A DNA stretch of 64,000 nucleotides from Cruorifilaria tuberocauda. Taxonomy: Eukaryota; Nematoda; Chromadorea; Rhabditida; Onchocercidae. The stretch spans positions 1-64,000 of the forward strand of contig JABVXU010000120.1 in NCBI GenBank assembly GCA_013365365.1. Reading direction: 5' to 3'. The position numbers and the translations under genes were made by a program. The notes beneath the pieces were generated by a model. It made no database searches. It worked only from the letters and a program-made list of their open reading frames with translations, and was not told the DNA's origin. Every line of letters starts with the position of its first letter. Position 1 is the first letter of the stretch. Positions 39,647 to 53,058 of the stretch are shown one piece after another.

Positions 39647-41681
39647 GTCAATACTGTGAGGATTCGAATAACAATTGTCGAGATTGGATTACATCACATG
39701 TTTCGCTTTGCCAAACTACTGATTATATCATTAAAGCATGTCCCAAATCATGCGGCTTTTGCATAAAAAAAGTAGAATCAAGTATGAATAATCTTTAGAA
39801 TAGATTTCTATTATTTTTGAAATAAATAGAAAGTGAAACATTATTAACTTTTTTTTGGAAGAGATGCAAGAATTCAATCCAAGTTTTTTTAATTAAATGT
39901 ACAAATTTGTCGAGCTTGCAAGTTCAATCCATTCGCTTATCATATAAGTTCACTTGCGATTTATGACTTGAACATTTTTGTCATTCCGTCAAGTATAAGT
40001 TTTTTGAAAAGTTTCCTGAATCATCAACTTCCTGCGCGATGCATTACTGATTTTCTCAACTTTTCAATTTCTTTTTGGTAGGATTCGACGTTTCACGTGT
40101 TCCTTCTCATTTACAACCCATTGCATGGCTAATTGGTATTTGGCGATCAGAACACGGCGGAAAAGCAGTTTTTCCAACAATACCGACGTTTACATATGGT
40201 GAACAAGTTGAAATTTCAATTTCTGACGATCACATGACCGCTTTGAAAGCTCTTAATTATACGTATGTTGTTTTCATAATGTTTGAGGAAAGTTGTATCA
40301 ATTTAAAATTCAAAACCATCTATTGCTTCATTTTTACATGATCATTTTAACAATGCCATTATTAAATCGTAGTGTTATTCATTAAAATACATTGTCCATT
40401 AAATAAAAAAGATTAATAATGAAAAGTTGCGAGTTAGAAGATGACATCGATAAGACGCATTAATTGTGTAACTTTGATGGCAAGAACAAAATTAATATTA
40501 GAATAAAAGATGTTTTTCACTAATAAAAGAATTGCTGTATTAGAGCATTTGCATGGGGATCATCCGGTCGTGAAGAACTTCACAGTGAGTACGGTTATAT
40601 TACGGTAGAACCCGGTACAAGAACTGTTTCACTTACTACTGCAATGAATAATGGCAAGTTCATATTGCATTTCACTCAGTATTGAATTGGATATAACAAC
40701 AAGTAAACAGAATATAATCACTTTCATACTTTTAGAAACGAAAAGTGAAATAATTTTAATAAATTTCCAAAAATTTAAATTTCATGCTTTGTAACGGTTG
40801 AGCAGGGAATCGTTGAACCAAATCGAATAGAATTCCATTTGAAAGATATTGGACGAATTAGCTTCAGCAGAGATCTACCAGTTCTTAGAGTAAGTTGTTC
40901 AATCTACATGAACTTTTCTCTCCAGAATTATTAAATATTTGAATTTTTACTCTATATAAAATGCTTCAAATGAACATAGAAAGTTATGGTTATCTTTACT
41001 TCTGTTTAATTTGATATTTTTCATTTCTCCCACATGTGAATTGCATTATCTCTTATATTTACCCAGCTAAAGAAGAAAAGGATTAATCCAATGCAAAATT
41101 TATTCGATCAAATTTCATTGTATGAAATAATGATTTAATATTTTACTGAAAGTTTATTATTAAGATGTTATTAAGATCTCTTAAGACGTTATTAAGATCG
41201 TTCTTAATCAACGACTAAAAATAATGAGCTTGCATCGTCTTAAAGACTTAAAAAAAGGAGTTTTCATTTACCATGATGTGATGTTGGAAAAGCCTGGTGA
41301 AGCCCTGTGAGTTTTAATAATGTTGTCGTATAACTGCTAGTAAAGAAATTTTCAGATATTTTTAGTATCGAAATTTACGCATTTGATCGCAATTTTAATA
41401 ATTAACACATTCTCTATCTAAAAATCATTAAATTTTTCTTGAAGCATAGTATGACTTGATTTATTGTTCACAATATACCTTATCTATGCATTTGTATGAT
41501 TCTAATGTTCATTTAAAGAAATCTAAGTTCAATTATATATTTTTATAAACTCCATTTACAGTTAATACGAGAATGGATATTGCTGGACAAAAATACGTTG
41601 CAAGCACGTCTTCACATGGAGACATTAACTCATGGAATGCAAGAACACACGTTTATTCGTTATCGACGGATTTATCCTTAG
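39647..41681 (+). CDS. ShKT domain joined to a nitrobindin/THAP4-C-terminal-like heme-binding domain (5' end unresolved)
   Basis: Exons: 39647-39781, 40082-40262, 40544-40653, about 40786-40889, 41562-41681. Exon 1 encodes a complete ShKT module of six cysteines (GQYCEDSNNNC, DWITSHVSLC, KACPKSCGFC), usual in secreted nematode proteins. A phase-1 donor at 39781 (TCAA|GTATGA) joins exactly to the phase needed by exon 2, which starts the nitrobindin-like barrel: HLQPIAWLIGIWRSEHGGKA, the family L-x-P-L/I-x-W-L-x-G-x-W block. Later landmarks are SEYGYITVEPGT, AMNN, DIGRISFSRDLPV, METLTHGM and EHTFIRYRRIYP. The family forms a beta-barrel that binds heme in some members. If splicing at 39781 is not used, exon 1 ends at TAG 39796-39798 and would be a separate ShKT protein. 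No signal-peptide exon joins in phase; a hydrophobic ATG-led stretch at 39537 is a candidate. The exon 3-4 junction is non-canonical. Confidence 0.62.
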
Positions 41682-44433
41682 GATTTTAGTTTTGATTGAT
41701 TGTATAAACAATTTCACTTCTTTCAAGAAACAGTAAATCATTTATTGTTGCTACTTTTTGCTTATCACTTTCCCAATAGCTCATCATTATCACTTGAATA
41801 GGGAATTTTCGAAATAAAAATAATAAGCAACATAATCATGTTTCACGCTTACATCTATACGATATTATGCTGCAGTGATAAAAAATTTTTATCAGTCCTT
41901 GAAGTTGACAATGAAAACAACGAAGACAGAACTTACTTCTTGGATTATTTCCTGAATGTAAAACGGAAAAATGTACGTTTAGAATTTAAAATTCTCTAAT
42001 AATGATAACGAAAGAAGCAGAGATGAGCGGTCAAGAGAAAGAAAGATAATGCAGCTAGGTATGAAATTAAATTAGAGATTATACCTTCCCAATACCCTGA
42101 CTGAAAAAAAAATTTAGAACGTTTTACTTTATCCTACGGCTATTTTCCAACAAAATTCTTCAAAAACGTATTTTTTCTGCCTTTCAATTCTCTAGTATAT
42201 GTCTTTTATCCATTTATCACGATCTCTAAATTATCACCAAAAAACAATTGCTTATAGTGATAGTAGGAGGGCTTTCGCATTTTACTGATTTGAACAAAAT
42301 TTTATTACTTTTTTTCCTTCGAATTCTCCAGGTGATATACTCCTTGCTATCACTAATGTAAGAGCAACAAGATTTTTATAAACCAAAGATACCACTTAAC
42401 GTAACAAAAACCATCGTTAGCTTAAGCAAAGCTAAATTATCATTATCAGAGCTGGAAGGCGTCAATATGACATCTTAAGTGATTGTAATCCATTGTAAGC
42501 CAAGTTTTACTATTTTGCGCTTGTTTATAAACCAATGCTATCATACATTATTTACAGGTTCTAATTAAATTGATAATGATTTTGTAACCAATGAAAAAAA
42601 TTGAAATTTCATACTATCATTCTTTTCTGCTCATTAAAGTGATAGCTATATTCTAATTTCAAAGATCGTCAATAAATTCAATTTTTCGGAATTAAATATG
42701 TATAATTTTCACTTCGTAAATGTAAATTGAGTAAAGCTGGCTAATAAAGAAACTAACATTAGAATTAAGATTGATTAGGAGGTATCGTTGCAATAAATGG
42801 ATAATAATTAAAATAACTCGTAATAATCAAATATAAAACTTCTCACGTCAGTTAATTTAAACATCTCTTTCGATATATATTACGAAAGTTACAGGCATAA
42901 TGATATATTTTTGAAACAGGAATCAAATGCTATTACTTTAGGATGTTTTGTGAAAAGTTAACCATTCAAAAGAAAAGTAAGACGACATTGCTTACTGCAT
43001 TCTTCTAATATTATCACTGAACTGAAATAATATTACAAACAATCTTATACTACTGTCAATTAATTCTTTTAGGAGGGAAAGAATGAGAAGGAAGCATCTC
43101 CTAACTTTTTTTATAATTTGTTCTTTCTCATACTATTACAAGCTAATCAGTTAATAATTTTGTTACATAACTTTCACGACTAGCAAGATTAAATTTCTCT
43201 CTCAACGATTCAAAAAGTTAAGCACTGCAGCAAAATTTCTGGGACAACTCTTTCTATAACAAACTCACAACAAACTTTTATCGTAATTTTTTGTTTTACT
43301 GAATGCCTTGCCATTATCACTTCGTCGGTTCAATTCGATAACAAAGGAACCATTATCACGAGACATCGATGACAATTGCAACAAAGAATTGATCGGTGAA
43401 GTCGTCATATTTTTATCTGGAGATGATAATAATGATTGAGAGTATTTTTACCAATTTTGAAATTTTATTTTCTTTTTGATACGTGGATTGATTCGAATGT
43501 TGGAAGGACATATCTTGTCGAGAATGATTTTTCGAAATAAATCATTTGAATTAAATAAACATCTACTACATTCAGTCATAATAAAAAATTGTAATTCGTT
43601 ATTGAGCAATTTGAACTATTCACTTAAATTTAAGTAATCCTTTTCTTTGTATTTAAAAATATGAGTGACAGCAGCATTATATCAAGGCAGGAATATTTCG
43701 TTCATTTACATTTTTTAGACGATAATAAATGATTATTAATAACAGGTGAACTGTTATTATATATATTCAGTTGATCACTTCAGAGAGATTATCCATATTT
43801 ATTCATAATCAGTTTTCTTCAGTCTTTTCCACCATTTCGAAACTATTATATTGATGGAATTAGGTCGAAAAATTGCATTGCACGGAGAAGGATTATTGAA
43901 TGACCTTCAGCGGTAGCTACCAGTTCATTCAAATATTCCATTGAATCTTATTGAAGTACTGCCATTTTAAAGATTTCCTGAACTTTCTCGTTTTCGACAT
44001 TATATTACAAAATACGGAAAAAAGAAAACATTGTGTTATTTCAAATTCTGACCTGGTTTTGTTTAAATTACCTGCTTTAAAATGAAATTTTGTCTTCAGA
44101 AATAAAAAGATAGCAAACAGATCATTTTAATTACTATCCTTCCTTATATTCTCTAAATCGGACAGTTATATCTACCTGGATTAAAGACAGAAATATCTTA
44201 GCTCTTTAACAATTAATATAGCTGAAAGGATCAGTTTTTTGTGACCATTCTTAAACTCTTCATAGACCGATTTAATGTCATTTCTTACTTATGCAAGGAA
44301 AAATGCAATTTCCGTTTTGTATAAGTTTTTAAGTTCAATATTTGACCTCAATTCCGGTATATTTCTATTTATTGCCTCTATTTCTTCCAATGTCTGTAAT
44401 TACATCGAATTTCTATCATTTGAATTTTTTGAA
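41682..44433. other. intergenic, nothing recognised
   Basis: AT-rich, 2.7 kb. No exon with a family motif on either strand. Confidence 0.5.
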
Positions 44434-45918
44434 ATGTGGCTTGTGTGGGCGTTGGCGATTCAGCTACATTTCATTCGAACCATTCGAACCGATGCGCAAT
44501 TCAATTTTCAAACGCGGCATTATGGATTACCTAATCAGCAGCAGAAAGTAACGAAAGATTCCGTCTTCCTGTCTTATTATGATCGACCATACCCAAGAAT
44601 ATCAATTCCAGTAAGTTATGCTCAAAAGTTTAATTCATTCATAGTTTACTTATAACGGATTGACAGAACTTCTTACGTGTGTGTAGTAGACACAAAAATG
44701 AATTTATTTAAAAACTTCGTGTCGTATATTTAAAGTAATATTTCAGATGTATGGTTTCAATCGAAATGTATATCTGATGTCATTCCCAATCTTCACTGAA
44801 CCAAGGCTCCCTCTCGAAACTGTAACTCTTCCAACAACTAATCTTCAGAATCTTCCGTTCCAGTCGACACCGGCGATGCCAAGTAGTTCTCTCTTACTTT
44901 CAAACCATAAGGATTACGTTGGCCATGTTAGAGAAATGAAAAAAAGTGATGATGTTGTTAATCCCATTTCAACAACAACGAAAAGCGATTGCACTATCTC
45001 AGTTCACGTGAAATCTAGCTTACCAAATTTCTTACGTGGAACGAGGATTGATACAGAAAAGAATGTCAGTATATTTAAATTTACAGACAAATTACATTTT
45101 TCCTGTTTTTAATAGTTTGTTCTATTGCTTGACATAAATTTCATTCAATTGAGAAAGCCTTCACGGCCTATACTTTAATAATGCAAATAGGCAAATCATT
45201 TTTAAATGTTTTCAATTTCAGTTCCATCAGATTGTATCAAATCCAGACGAAAGTTTCCAACAAAAGCAAAGTAAACTGAATCAATTAGTTTTAGGTTTGA
45301 ATAGTAAAAATCAGGTAAGACAACTTTCTTGCAATAGTTAATAGACTCGATTATTCAAGCAAGAAGGCAAAACATATAAAGATTATATGTAAAGAAAAAA
45401 ATCATTTATAGAAGTTGTACGATAGATACCGAAGGATGAAAGGCGTAGAATAGCGAGAAAAACGTGAACGAATTCACGCCACTATCGCAAGTATGTCTGA
45501 GAAAGCGCAAGCAGTTCTTGCAAAGGTTTTTCATTTTAAAAGTACTCTTCATAATGTCGGCAGTATTTGCAAATTGTGATTAATTATTCACTCAGAAAAT
45601 TATTAAATTTCAATTAAAAAAATAATAATTTTGCGACAAATATGTTATAGATAAAAAATGTTTTATATATTTGGAATTTAAGTGATAACTATTTTTAGTT
45701 ATCAAGTAAATAATGTTATTGATAGAATATATCATATTGAGGAAGTATGAAAAATGCTTGATTAAGAATAAATTCTGCAGTTATCAGCGGTAATGATGAA
45801 TCCAACGATGAAAGATATGGATCGGATAAATAAAATTAATGACATCTACAAAAATGTGGATGAAGATGTTAAAAATGAATTTAAAGATAAAATAGATAGT
45901 CTAAATTGGCAACTGTGA
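44434..45918 (+). pseudogene. SXP/RAL-2 (DUF148) family secreted protein gene interrupted by one in-frame TAG
   Basis: Nematode-specific family of small secreted helical antigens of unclear function. Exons: 44434-44610, 44747-45064, 45222-45314, 45412-45525, 45781-45918, all phase 0 with canonical sites, totalling 279 codons before the stop. The start MWLVWALAIQLHF is a likely signal peptide. A Pro/Thr/Ser-rich linker (exon 2) leads to the DUF148-like part: FHQIVSNPDESFQQKQSKL, YDRYRRMKGVE, then after the stop REKRERIHATIASMSEKAQA, LSAVMMNPT and DEDVKNEFKDKI, matching the pattern F..I..N..T..Q and LS..A...L..I..N..T. TAG at 45451-45453 (codon 210) splits this domain. Everything else is intact, so this is a very young pseudogene, a polymorphism, a sequencing error, or a truncated product of 209 residues. 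An upstream frame extension to 44275 exists, but the ATG at 44434 gives the better signal peptide. Confidence 0.72.
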
Positions 45919-47215
45919 TTAAGTGATGGCGAGAATGTATTAATAATTACTGAAAATTGTGAAGATGAAAATATTTGAAATTTTATGATTCCTCAAAATA
46001 TTTTTCAATTACTGTCGTGTTTTTTCACCATTGTAATTTCTGTTTGTTTTTTCTTTTTTCCTTTCCTTCTTCGTTTGTCGCTTTTATACATGTTTTTAAA
46101 TTGAACAAGTTTTGGAAAAGGATGGTCAAAAAAAACAAATCTGTATGCCACTTATCATCTGTTCGTGTTTTCATTCGGCATTTTGTTGTTATTAAACAAA
46201 AATCTAGAAAATAAAAAAAAAATGAGTGATGTGATCGGTAAGTGAAATTAGTAGTCCATTAAGGAAGAAATGATATAAAAGTGAAAGTTTTCATCGGATG
46301 GAAAATTTTCGTCCTGCAATCCAGTTCTCCAGAACAAAATTCCGTCCGTTATTAGATTTTTATTTTATTTGTAAAAGAAACTGTTCAGAATCTATTAATT
46401 TGCTGAAAAATAGATCTCATTTTGTAAAGCAATATTCGACTAATTGATATCACTGTGAAAAACTTGAGATGTCGCGAAACTTTCGAAACTATTTTTAACA
46501 CAGTATTTAGCCCATAACCAAACCAAATAATTAAACTAATAAATTCTTTGATTGAAAATTTCTCCATGATTCATCATTTGTTATAAATGCAAGAAAGCTT
46601 AATGTTGTCTGTAGTTATTACATTCTCATTATAAAAACTATTTCATAGAATTTCTTCTATTTTACCATTTATCCATCTCACATTCGTATATAAGTTCTTC
46701 AAGCTTAAATCTTTTGTGCCTAATGCGTGCAGCAGATACATTCCTTCCTACAGCAATCTTTATCTTCAATTGAATTATCTTCTTTTCAATATAATTTCCC
46801 ATTTTTGTGAACTCACCCTACAAATTATCACGCCTTTTGTAAACAACGATTTAAATATCACCCAAAACTTTGATTAGGCTTCTTTGTGCTGTACTTGTTT
46901 ACCATTGGACAATATTTCTTTGCGCTGTACTTTTTACGATTGGAGAAGGGCGTCTTTGAGTTATATCTGGTCACCAGATTCGACAAAATTACCTTTCTGT
47001 ACTGATTTCTGCTGCCATTACTTCTCAATAAAGCATTCATATCAGCTTGACTAGCAGAGAATTCAACTTCCACTTAACTGTATCACAATTCAGCGGTGGC
47101 CTATCTAAGTCAAATTTCCATAACAAAACTTGGAATTGTTACCTAAAGAACTGATAAATTATTTGTCTGTGAATCAAACGCTAAAATCCAAAAATTTTTG
47201 ACGAGAATCACCTTC
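45919..47215. other. intergenic / 3' UTR; short imperfect repeat
   Basis: No gene recognised. Around 46875-46950 two imperfect copies of a roughly 28-base unit (CTTTGTGCTGTACTTGTTTA / CTTTGCGCTGTACTTTTTA) lie about 40 bases apart. A 71-codon minus-strand frame over them has no motif. Confidence 0.45.
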
Positions 47216-50200
47216 ATGACTATACTCTTTGCTATCATAATATTTATATTGCATGCCATTATCTACCATCTGTATAGGGAATATGTGTTGCGACGGAAAT
47301 ATCCACCTGGACCATTCCCATTACCTTTCTTTGGCAATTTTTTACAGGTATTTATAGTAAATATAATTTAACGATTTATTCAAAATAGATAATTGAGTAA
47401 ATGATATATCAGTCATCTTTCTTGCATAACTCAGTTAAATTATAGTTATAGGAAAAATCAAATATAAAGTACTAGAAATTAAATTACTTTATCAGACTCA
47501 TATTATAAATTCTGATTTGAAACCATTTTTATACCGAATTGTCAATTAGGAAAAACAATCTGTTATTTTAGAAGAAAAGAACCTGAATGAATTAATTTCG
47601 AAAGAGATAATTTAATATCAATTTGCTAATCACCTGCTTCAAGAGTAAAAAGAGAGGTTCGATAAAAATGCGTATTCAAGCACTTCGAAGTTTTATTTCA
47701 GCAAGCAGTAAAGTAATCATATCATTCAAGATTGCAATTCAAAGCCATCTAGAAAAAATCTGATTTTAAGATAAATTAACACTGAAGGTTCTTTTGCATA
47801 AAGTTGGACAGATGTGTCTTAGATTGACTTGGCTTACCCGCATCGTTCAATGATCAAGTGGAAAAAGAAATTTGGTCCAATCTTTACCATATGGCTGCCT
47901 GGACCAGTCATCGTGCTTGCAGACTATAAAATTCTTCGTGAAGCTCTGATTAATCAAGGTATGTCACTTCCTTGTAGAAGTCTGAAGTCGAAATGGTCTT
48001 TTCTCAATCTTTCACCAATTCTATTTGAAAAATTTAATTGAAGAAAATGGATTAAAGCAGATTAAGTTTTTCTTAATAGTAATAGAGAATAATCAAAATT
48101 ATAAGTGCCAAACACTCAAGTCTTCAAATTTTAAATTTATATTTAAAATACAAAAGTTTTATTTAACTTGAAAATTTACGTGAAATATTCAGGAAATATT
48201 TTTGCTGGTCGACCGATGTCATTCGTTTACGGAATCTTCAGTGAGCATCATCCGGATGGTGATGGGATTATCTTATCACAGAACGAAAAATGGAGTCATC
48301 AGAAGCGTTTCGCTGTAAGAGTTTTCCGTGACTTTGGAATGGGTAAGAATATGATGGAACAGAAAATTCGATATTATACGGATACCCTCATTCAGTACCT
48401 GAAGAATCAAATAAGCGCTAACGGATCGGTTATTTTTGCTATTTTTCTGATGTGATATAATGTTATTATGATTTAATTCCAACAATATTTTCTGAGATTC
48501 TCTTGTCCCGCTGACCACAAAGATCGGGAATTTAAGATCTAAAATAGTTCATGCATATATCCATCTCCAGAAATTTGCTTTTACTCTCATCTGTATTTAC
48601 ATTTTCGAAGATTATCACTGTCTAATTAGTTGGAAATTTATAGCAAACTGCAATAATTGATGTTCATCTGCCAATTACCTTTTGCGTGGGTAATATCATT
48701 CACGATCTGGTTCTCGGCAAAAATTACGAATATGGTGATAAGGAATTTTTGCGATTCAAAAAACTAATCGATTCTACCCTCAAAGATGTGAGAGCTATGT
48801 ACAAGTAATCCTTCATAAATTTGCTATTAACCACCATAAATTAATTTTAATTTTGAAAAACTAATTCGTATGATTGATTCCCAATGCCGTATTTTGTAAT
48901 CACAAATTTGAAATACAAGTGATTCCAGTTCGTCAGTATTCCAATGTTACTTGTGGATCGCTATCCACTTATTCGATTTCTATTGCCAACTTATTATCGC
49001 TATTGCAAAAATGGTTTTGCATTACAACAATTTTTTTTGAAACATATTAACGAGCATGAGAAGGCGATTATCATTTCAACAAACAAAGATGACGAACCAA
49101 ATGATTTCATTGATGCTTACTTGAAAAATATGGTTAAGTACAGAGAAGAAAGACAATATAAGTAGGCTTCATTACCAAACTATTAATTTTTGCCGAAATA
49201 TGATGGAATTAAATCAACGTCTTGCAATTATTTATCTAATGCTAAAAATGAAGCAGAATTTGCTTTCCTAAACTTCTCAAACTCAGTCCGATGTTTATTT
49301 ATTAAATTAACTCAATTTCTCTTTCGATTTATTTATTACACTTAATTTTCTGAAATTTAAAATTATATTATAAAGCTGTTAAAGACTGTTTCTGTGAAGC
49401 ATTTGCTTAAAATATCTCCAGCAAAATAACACTGGCTCTGAATTCTGGTGATCTGTGGACAGGTGGGATGGAAACAACGGTAACTACACTGCGCTGGGCT
49501 ATTATTTATCTCATCCATAATCCGGATGTCCAGAAACTTGTACATGATGAGATCGATACAGTAATATTTTATCCCAATAAATATAGCTAAAATGGCTCTA
49601 ACTGATTAATTGACAAAAGAATTCAAGGAATAAATAACTCAGGATATAAATTTTTTTAAAGATATGAATATGAAATTAAAAAATTTGCAGTCATCACATC
49701 TTATATAAGGTAGATGCAAGTTTGCTTTCAAATAAAAATAATGATGGTCACTTGTGACATAGCATTACTTAATTTTACTGATTTTTTTATTTCAGAATCT
49801 GGGAAGGAGAACTGTACACTGGGAAGATCGAAATATTATGCACTATACACTAGCGGTCATTTATGAGGTACAACGTATCGTTAATGTATTGCCGTGGCAT
49901 ATACCGCACGCTACCACTTCCAATACTTCGTTATGTGGCTATGAAATTCAAAAGGTGTGAAAAATATCATAGAAATTGAAGAGAAAGAAATAAATGTTTC
50001 ATTTCAAGTTGTTTTAACTAAATTCATTTTCAGGGTACAACGATAATGCCGCAAATTGGCGCTATTAATTTTGATGAAAATCTTTATCCAAATCCAGAAC
50101 TTTTTCAACCGTCGCGATTCCTTAACAATGAAGGCATTTTTCGCAACTTCGAGCATTTAATACCATTTGGTATTGGCAAACGATCATGTCTGGGCGAAGC

Positions 50201-50554
50201 GCTTGCTCGAACCGAACTTTTCATTATTCTGACAACTTTATTGCAGAATTTCGAATTCTCTGCTGCTTATGGTATATGAAAATTGCTTTTATTATTAGAA
50301 ATTATTGGATAAATTAAGAGAAATGTTGGATTAGATTTTTGCTCTGAAATTTTTTTTAGATTTGAAATACGATTCTTGTTCATGAAACAGGATGAAATAT
50401 GACAAATAGGAAAAGAGACGATAAAACTTTTCAAGATCTTTTTTAAGTAGTTTTGATTCCAGGGAAATTACCGAACTTGAAACGATATCCTGGAATGGTA
50501 TCAGTACCGCAAGAATATATATGTCAGATACGCATTCGTAACGAAGTCGCTTAA
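47216..50554 (+). CDS. cytochrome P450 (CYP2-clan type), 9 exons, 502 aa
   Basis: ER-bound heme monooxygenase for lipid, sterol or xenobiotic oxidation; the substrate cannot be told from sequence. Exons: 47216-47347, 47823-47958, 48193-48428, 48644-48787, 48929-49161, 49422-49560, 49796-49954, 50034-50271, 50463-50554. The start is an uncleaved membrane anchor ([20 protein letters not shown]), then a basic stretch and the proline hinge [13 protein letters not shown]. Next come the C-helix [10 protein letters not shown], the I-helix oxygen-binding motif [10 protein letters not shown], the K-helix E-x-x-R (YEVQRI), the LFQPSRFLN block and the heme-ligand motif [11 protein letters not shown], whose Cys binds iron. 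The length and all signatures are intact, so the enzyme should be active. It resembles the CYP2-clan enzymes of C. elegans in the A/G-G-x-E-T and FGIGKR motifs. The fourth exon must end at GAT|GTGAGA to keep frame, not at the later GTAATC. Confidence 0.92.
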
Positions 50555-53057
50555 TCTATTATCTTTGATTCTATTAATATATTATCATGAGTTGTTTGCA
50601 GATGTAATAATTTTAAGAAATTGAAGAAATGGAAGACGGTAAAACTGATGCCATTATGCTCATCATAAGAGTTAATTATCTGATGCAAAAATATAATAAT
50701 TTAAATTGATCAATTTGATGTTCATTGACATTCAACATAGTTGCTGGAAGTTTGTTAGAGTTATCTCTGCAAATTTTCATTCGATGTTCTTCAATGTTGG
50801 CGGAAACTTTTTACAAATCATATTTTCACATCTGAAAAGCCATAACTGAGTGATCAGGAAGGATTACAGAGAGTCATTTTATTAGCATATTACAATTAGC
50901 AAGAAATTTCTATTGCAAGACAAATTTATAGTGAGAACCCGGATTGCATAATACTCTACTGGGGTTTATCCTACCATTGATCTTATTCCTGACTGACCAC
51001 TACTTTTGGATACTTCGTAGATGTTATCATCTTTTAGGTTATACCGCCCTTCTTCTACTACAATTTTCATTTTTATTTGAACCGCTGAACTTGCTTTTCT
51101 GATTTTATCAATATAAATAAGATCAGAGTGAGCTAATTCTTTACTGCTATCGTTGTCTACGAAAGTATTTGTGAATTTTGTACGATTTTTTAAAGTATTG
51201 ATTTCTGAGGTAAATTATCGGTTGAATTCGAAGATTGATTAGATCTATCTCATACCTTCACGTCTCATCTATCAACAAAAATTTATTTACAATGGTAAAC
51301 TTCTATTTCGAAAGGAGTTGCTCTTATTCTTTATTTTGAAAAAGCTTATCAAAAAAATACCTGAATACTGTGGAATAAATTTTTGTATTCAGGTTCTAGT
51401 GACTGATAGAAATGTTTCGCACTGTCACATTCTATTGATTTTAAAAGAAACAACATATTCTTCTGCAAGTGGCGAATTTCATAAAGTATTTCACAAGATA
51501 TAAAATCCATGAAATAGAAAGTTCATGAAATTCGAAAATTTTGATGATTTATGCACAAAATTCCTCAAAAAATCGGTTTCATTCAAGTATTTTACTCAAG
51601 TCAACTTTATTCAAATATTTCTTGATGTTCCTTAATTACGTTTTACGTGAAAGAAATAGTAAGATGTTGTCGAAAAGTGCCCACTGTAGAGAAAGTAAGT
51701 GGTGGCGGCGATGCTAATATGAATAATTCCGTCGGTCGGTGACAATTTTGAAATTTATTTGCCTCAAAATATTATTCCAAAGTTTCACTACAATTTAAAT
51801 CAACAATTGATAATAGTAAAATATGTGCAAGCTTTAACTGCAAAAATTCGATTTTTGGTACTTGATTTATAATTCGATAATTAAATAATTCCTCAGCTAA
51901 ATTTGATTACATTTATTTCTCTTTTACACATCATGCTCAATAATTAGTGTTTAGGCAGTTTTGAAGATAATTGCTAACTGTAGAAATGTGAACCACCTGA
52001 GTATTTATTCGAAATTAGTGATGAAAAACTACGATGGGATGCTTTGATTGTTCAAAGTTTTGCTAATTTTTAATTTATGATAAAATTTCATTCAAATCCA
52101 TTCTGAGTTTTTTCTTTCAATTGATGACATTATCAAAACTTAGATTTTTAAAAAAAAACTTCATCGATACGTAAAGTGAGTATTTTGTATTTTCAGATAT
52201 TAGGTTGATGATCTGATGATGGCGAAAAGAACAGTGTGATTTTATAAGATCAGTACAGTGTTTTGCAATCATCTTTTTCATCCTTCTCTTAATCTTCCCT
52301 TTTCTCTTAACTTTTCATTTGAATCTAAACTTTTTTGCAATGCAAATTTCCTCACTCACCGTTAGTAGGAACTATTTAAGAAATTTTCGTTAATTCTTCC
52401 GTCATTATGCAATGGTTATGGTGATGGTGCAGATAACAACCAAAAAGTTTCCTTCTTCTTTCAATTAAGCATTTTGCCTTAGAAATTATTACGGTGGAAA
52501 AATGATATAAAATTTAAGCAAATCTTACGTAACACGAATATTTGATTTCATAACGATTTGAGTACAAGTATGAAAAAAAATGAAGATTGCAGAGTTACAA
52601 AATTTTGAGAAAATTTTCTAAAAAAGACTGAGCAACAAATTCCCAGATTATTGAGTATTGTTTTAAAAGTGATCAGTAAAATTTTAAGGATTTGCTGGTT
52701 TTGACAGCAAAAATATGCAAATTCAGAGATATAACTTTTGATTTAGTGACCAAGCACATCAGAAATTTCAAATTTTGTTAAAAGATAGATTATTGACATT
52801 ATTACAAACTACTATATTGGAAAGAAAAACATCTTATTTCTTTGGTTTAATTTTATATCTATTCCACTTACAAGATAGATTTTGGATTAAATTTTTATTC
52901 AGTAAAATCATATTTATCATCGAATAGTATCAAATGGAATAGTTATTTGGTTCATTAGAGGAAACAAACAGCTCAAATTAATTTTATCGCACATTGTGAA
53001 TTAATTTTGCTGATTCAGAATAATTCTTCCAAAAGTTTTAATTTTTTAATTTATAGC
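50555..53057. other. intergenic, nothing recognised
   Basis: 2.5 kb of AT-rich DNA with no exon or known repeat on either strand. Confidence 0.5.
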
Positions 53058-53058
53058 A
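53049..53058 (+). promoter_or_regulatory. possible spliced-leader acceptor before the ABHD17-like start
   Basis: TTTAATTTATAG sits one base before the ATG at 53058. An AG acceptor this close to a start codon is typical of nematode trans-splicing. This is inferred from position and sequence only. Confidence 0.4.

Noticed and set aside
44275..44433. N-terminal extension of the SXP/RAL-2-like gene
   Set aside because: The frame is open upstream, but ATG 44434 begins a compact signal peptide; the extension is hydrophobic AT-rich translation with no family support.
48788..48804. Later donor (TACAA|GTAATC) for P450 exon 4
   Set aside because: It puts the next exon out of frame; the earlier GAT|GTGAGA donor restores the conserved reading.
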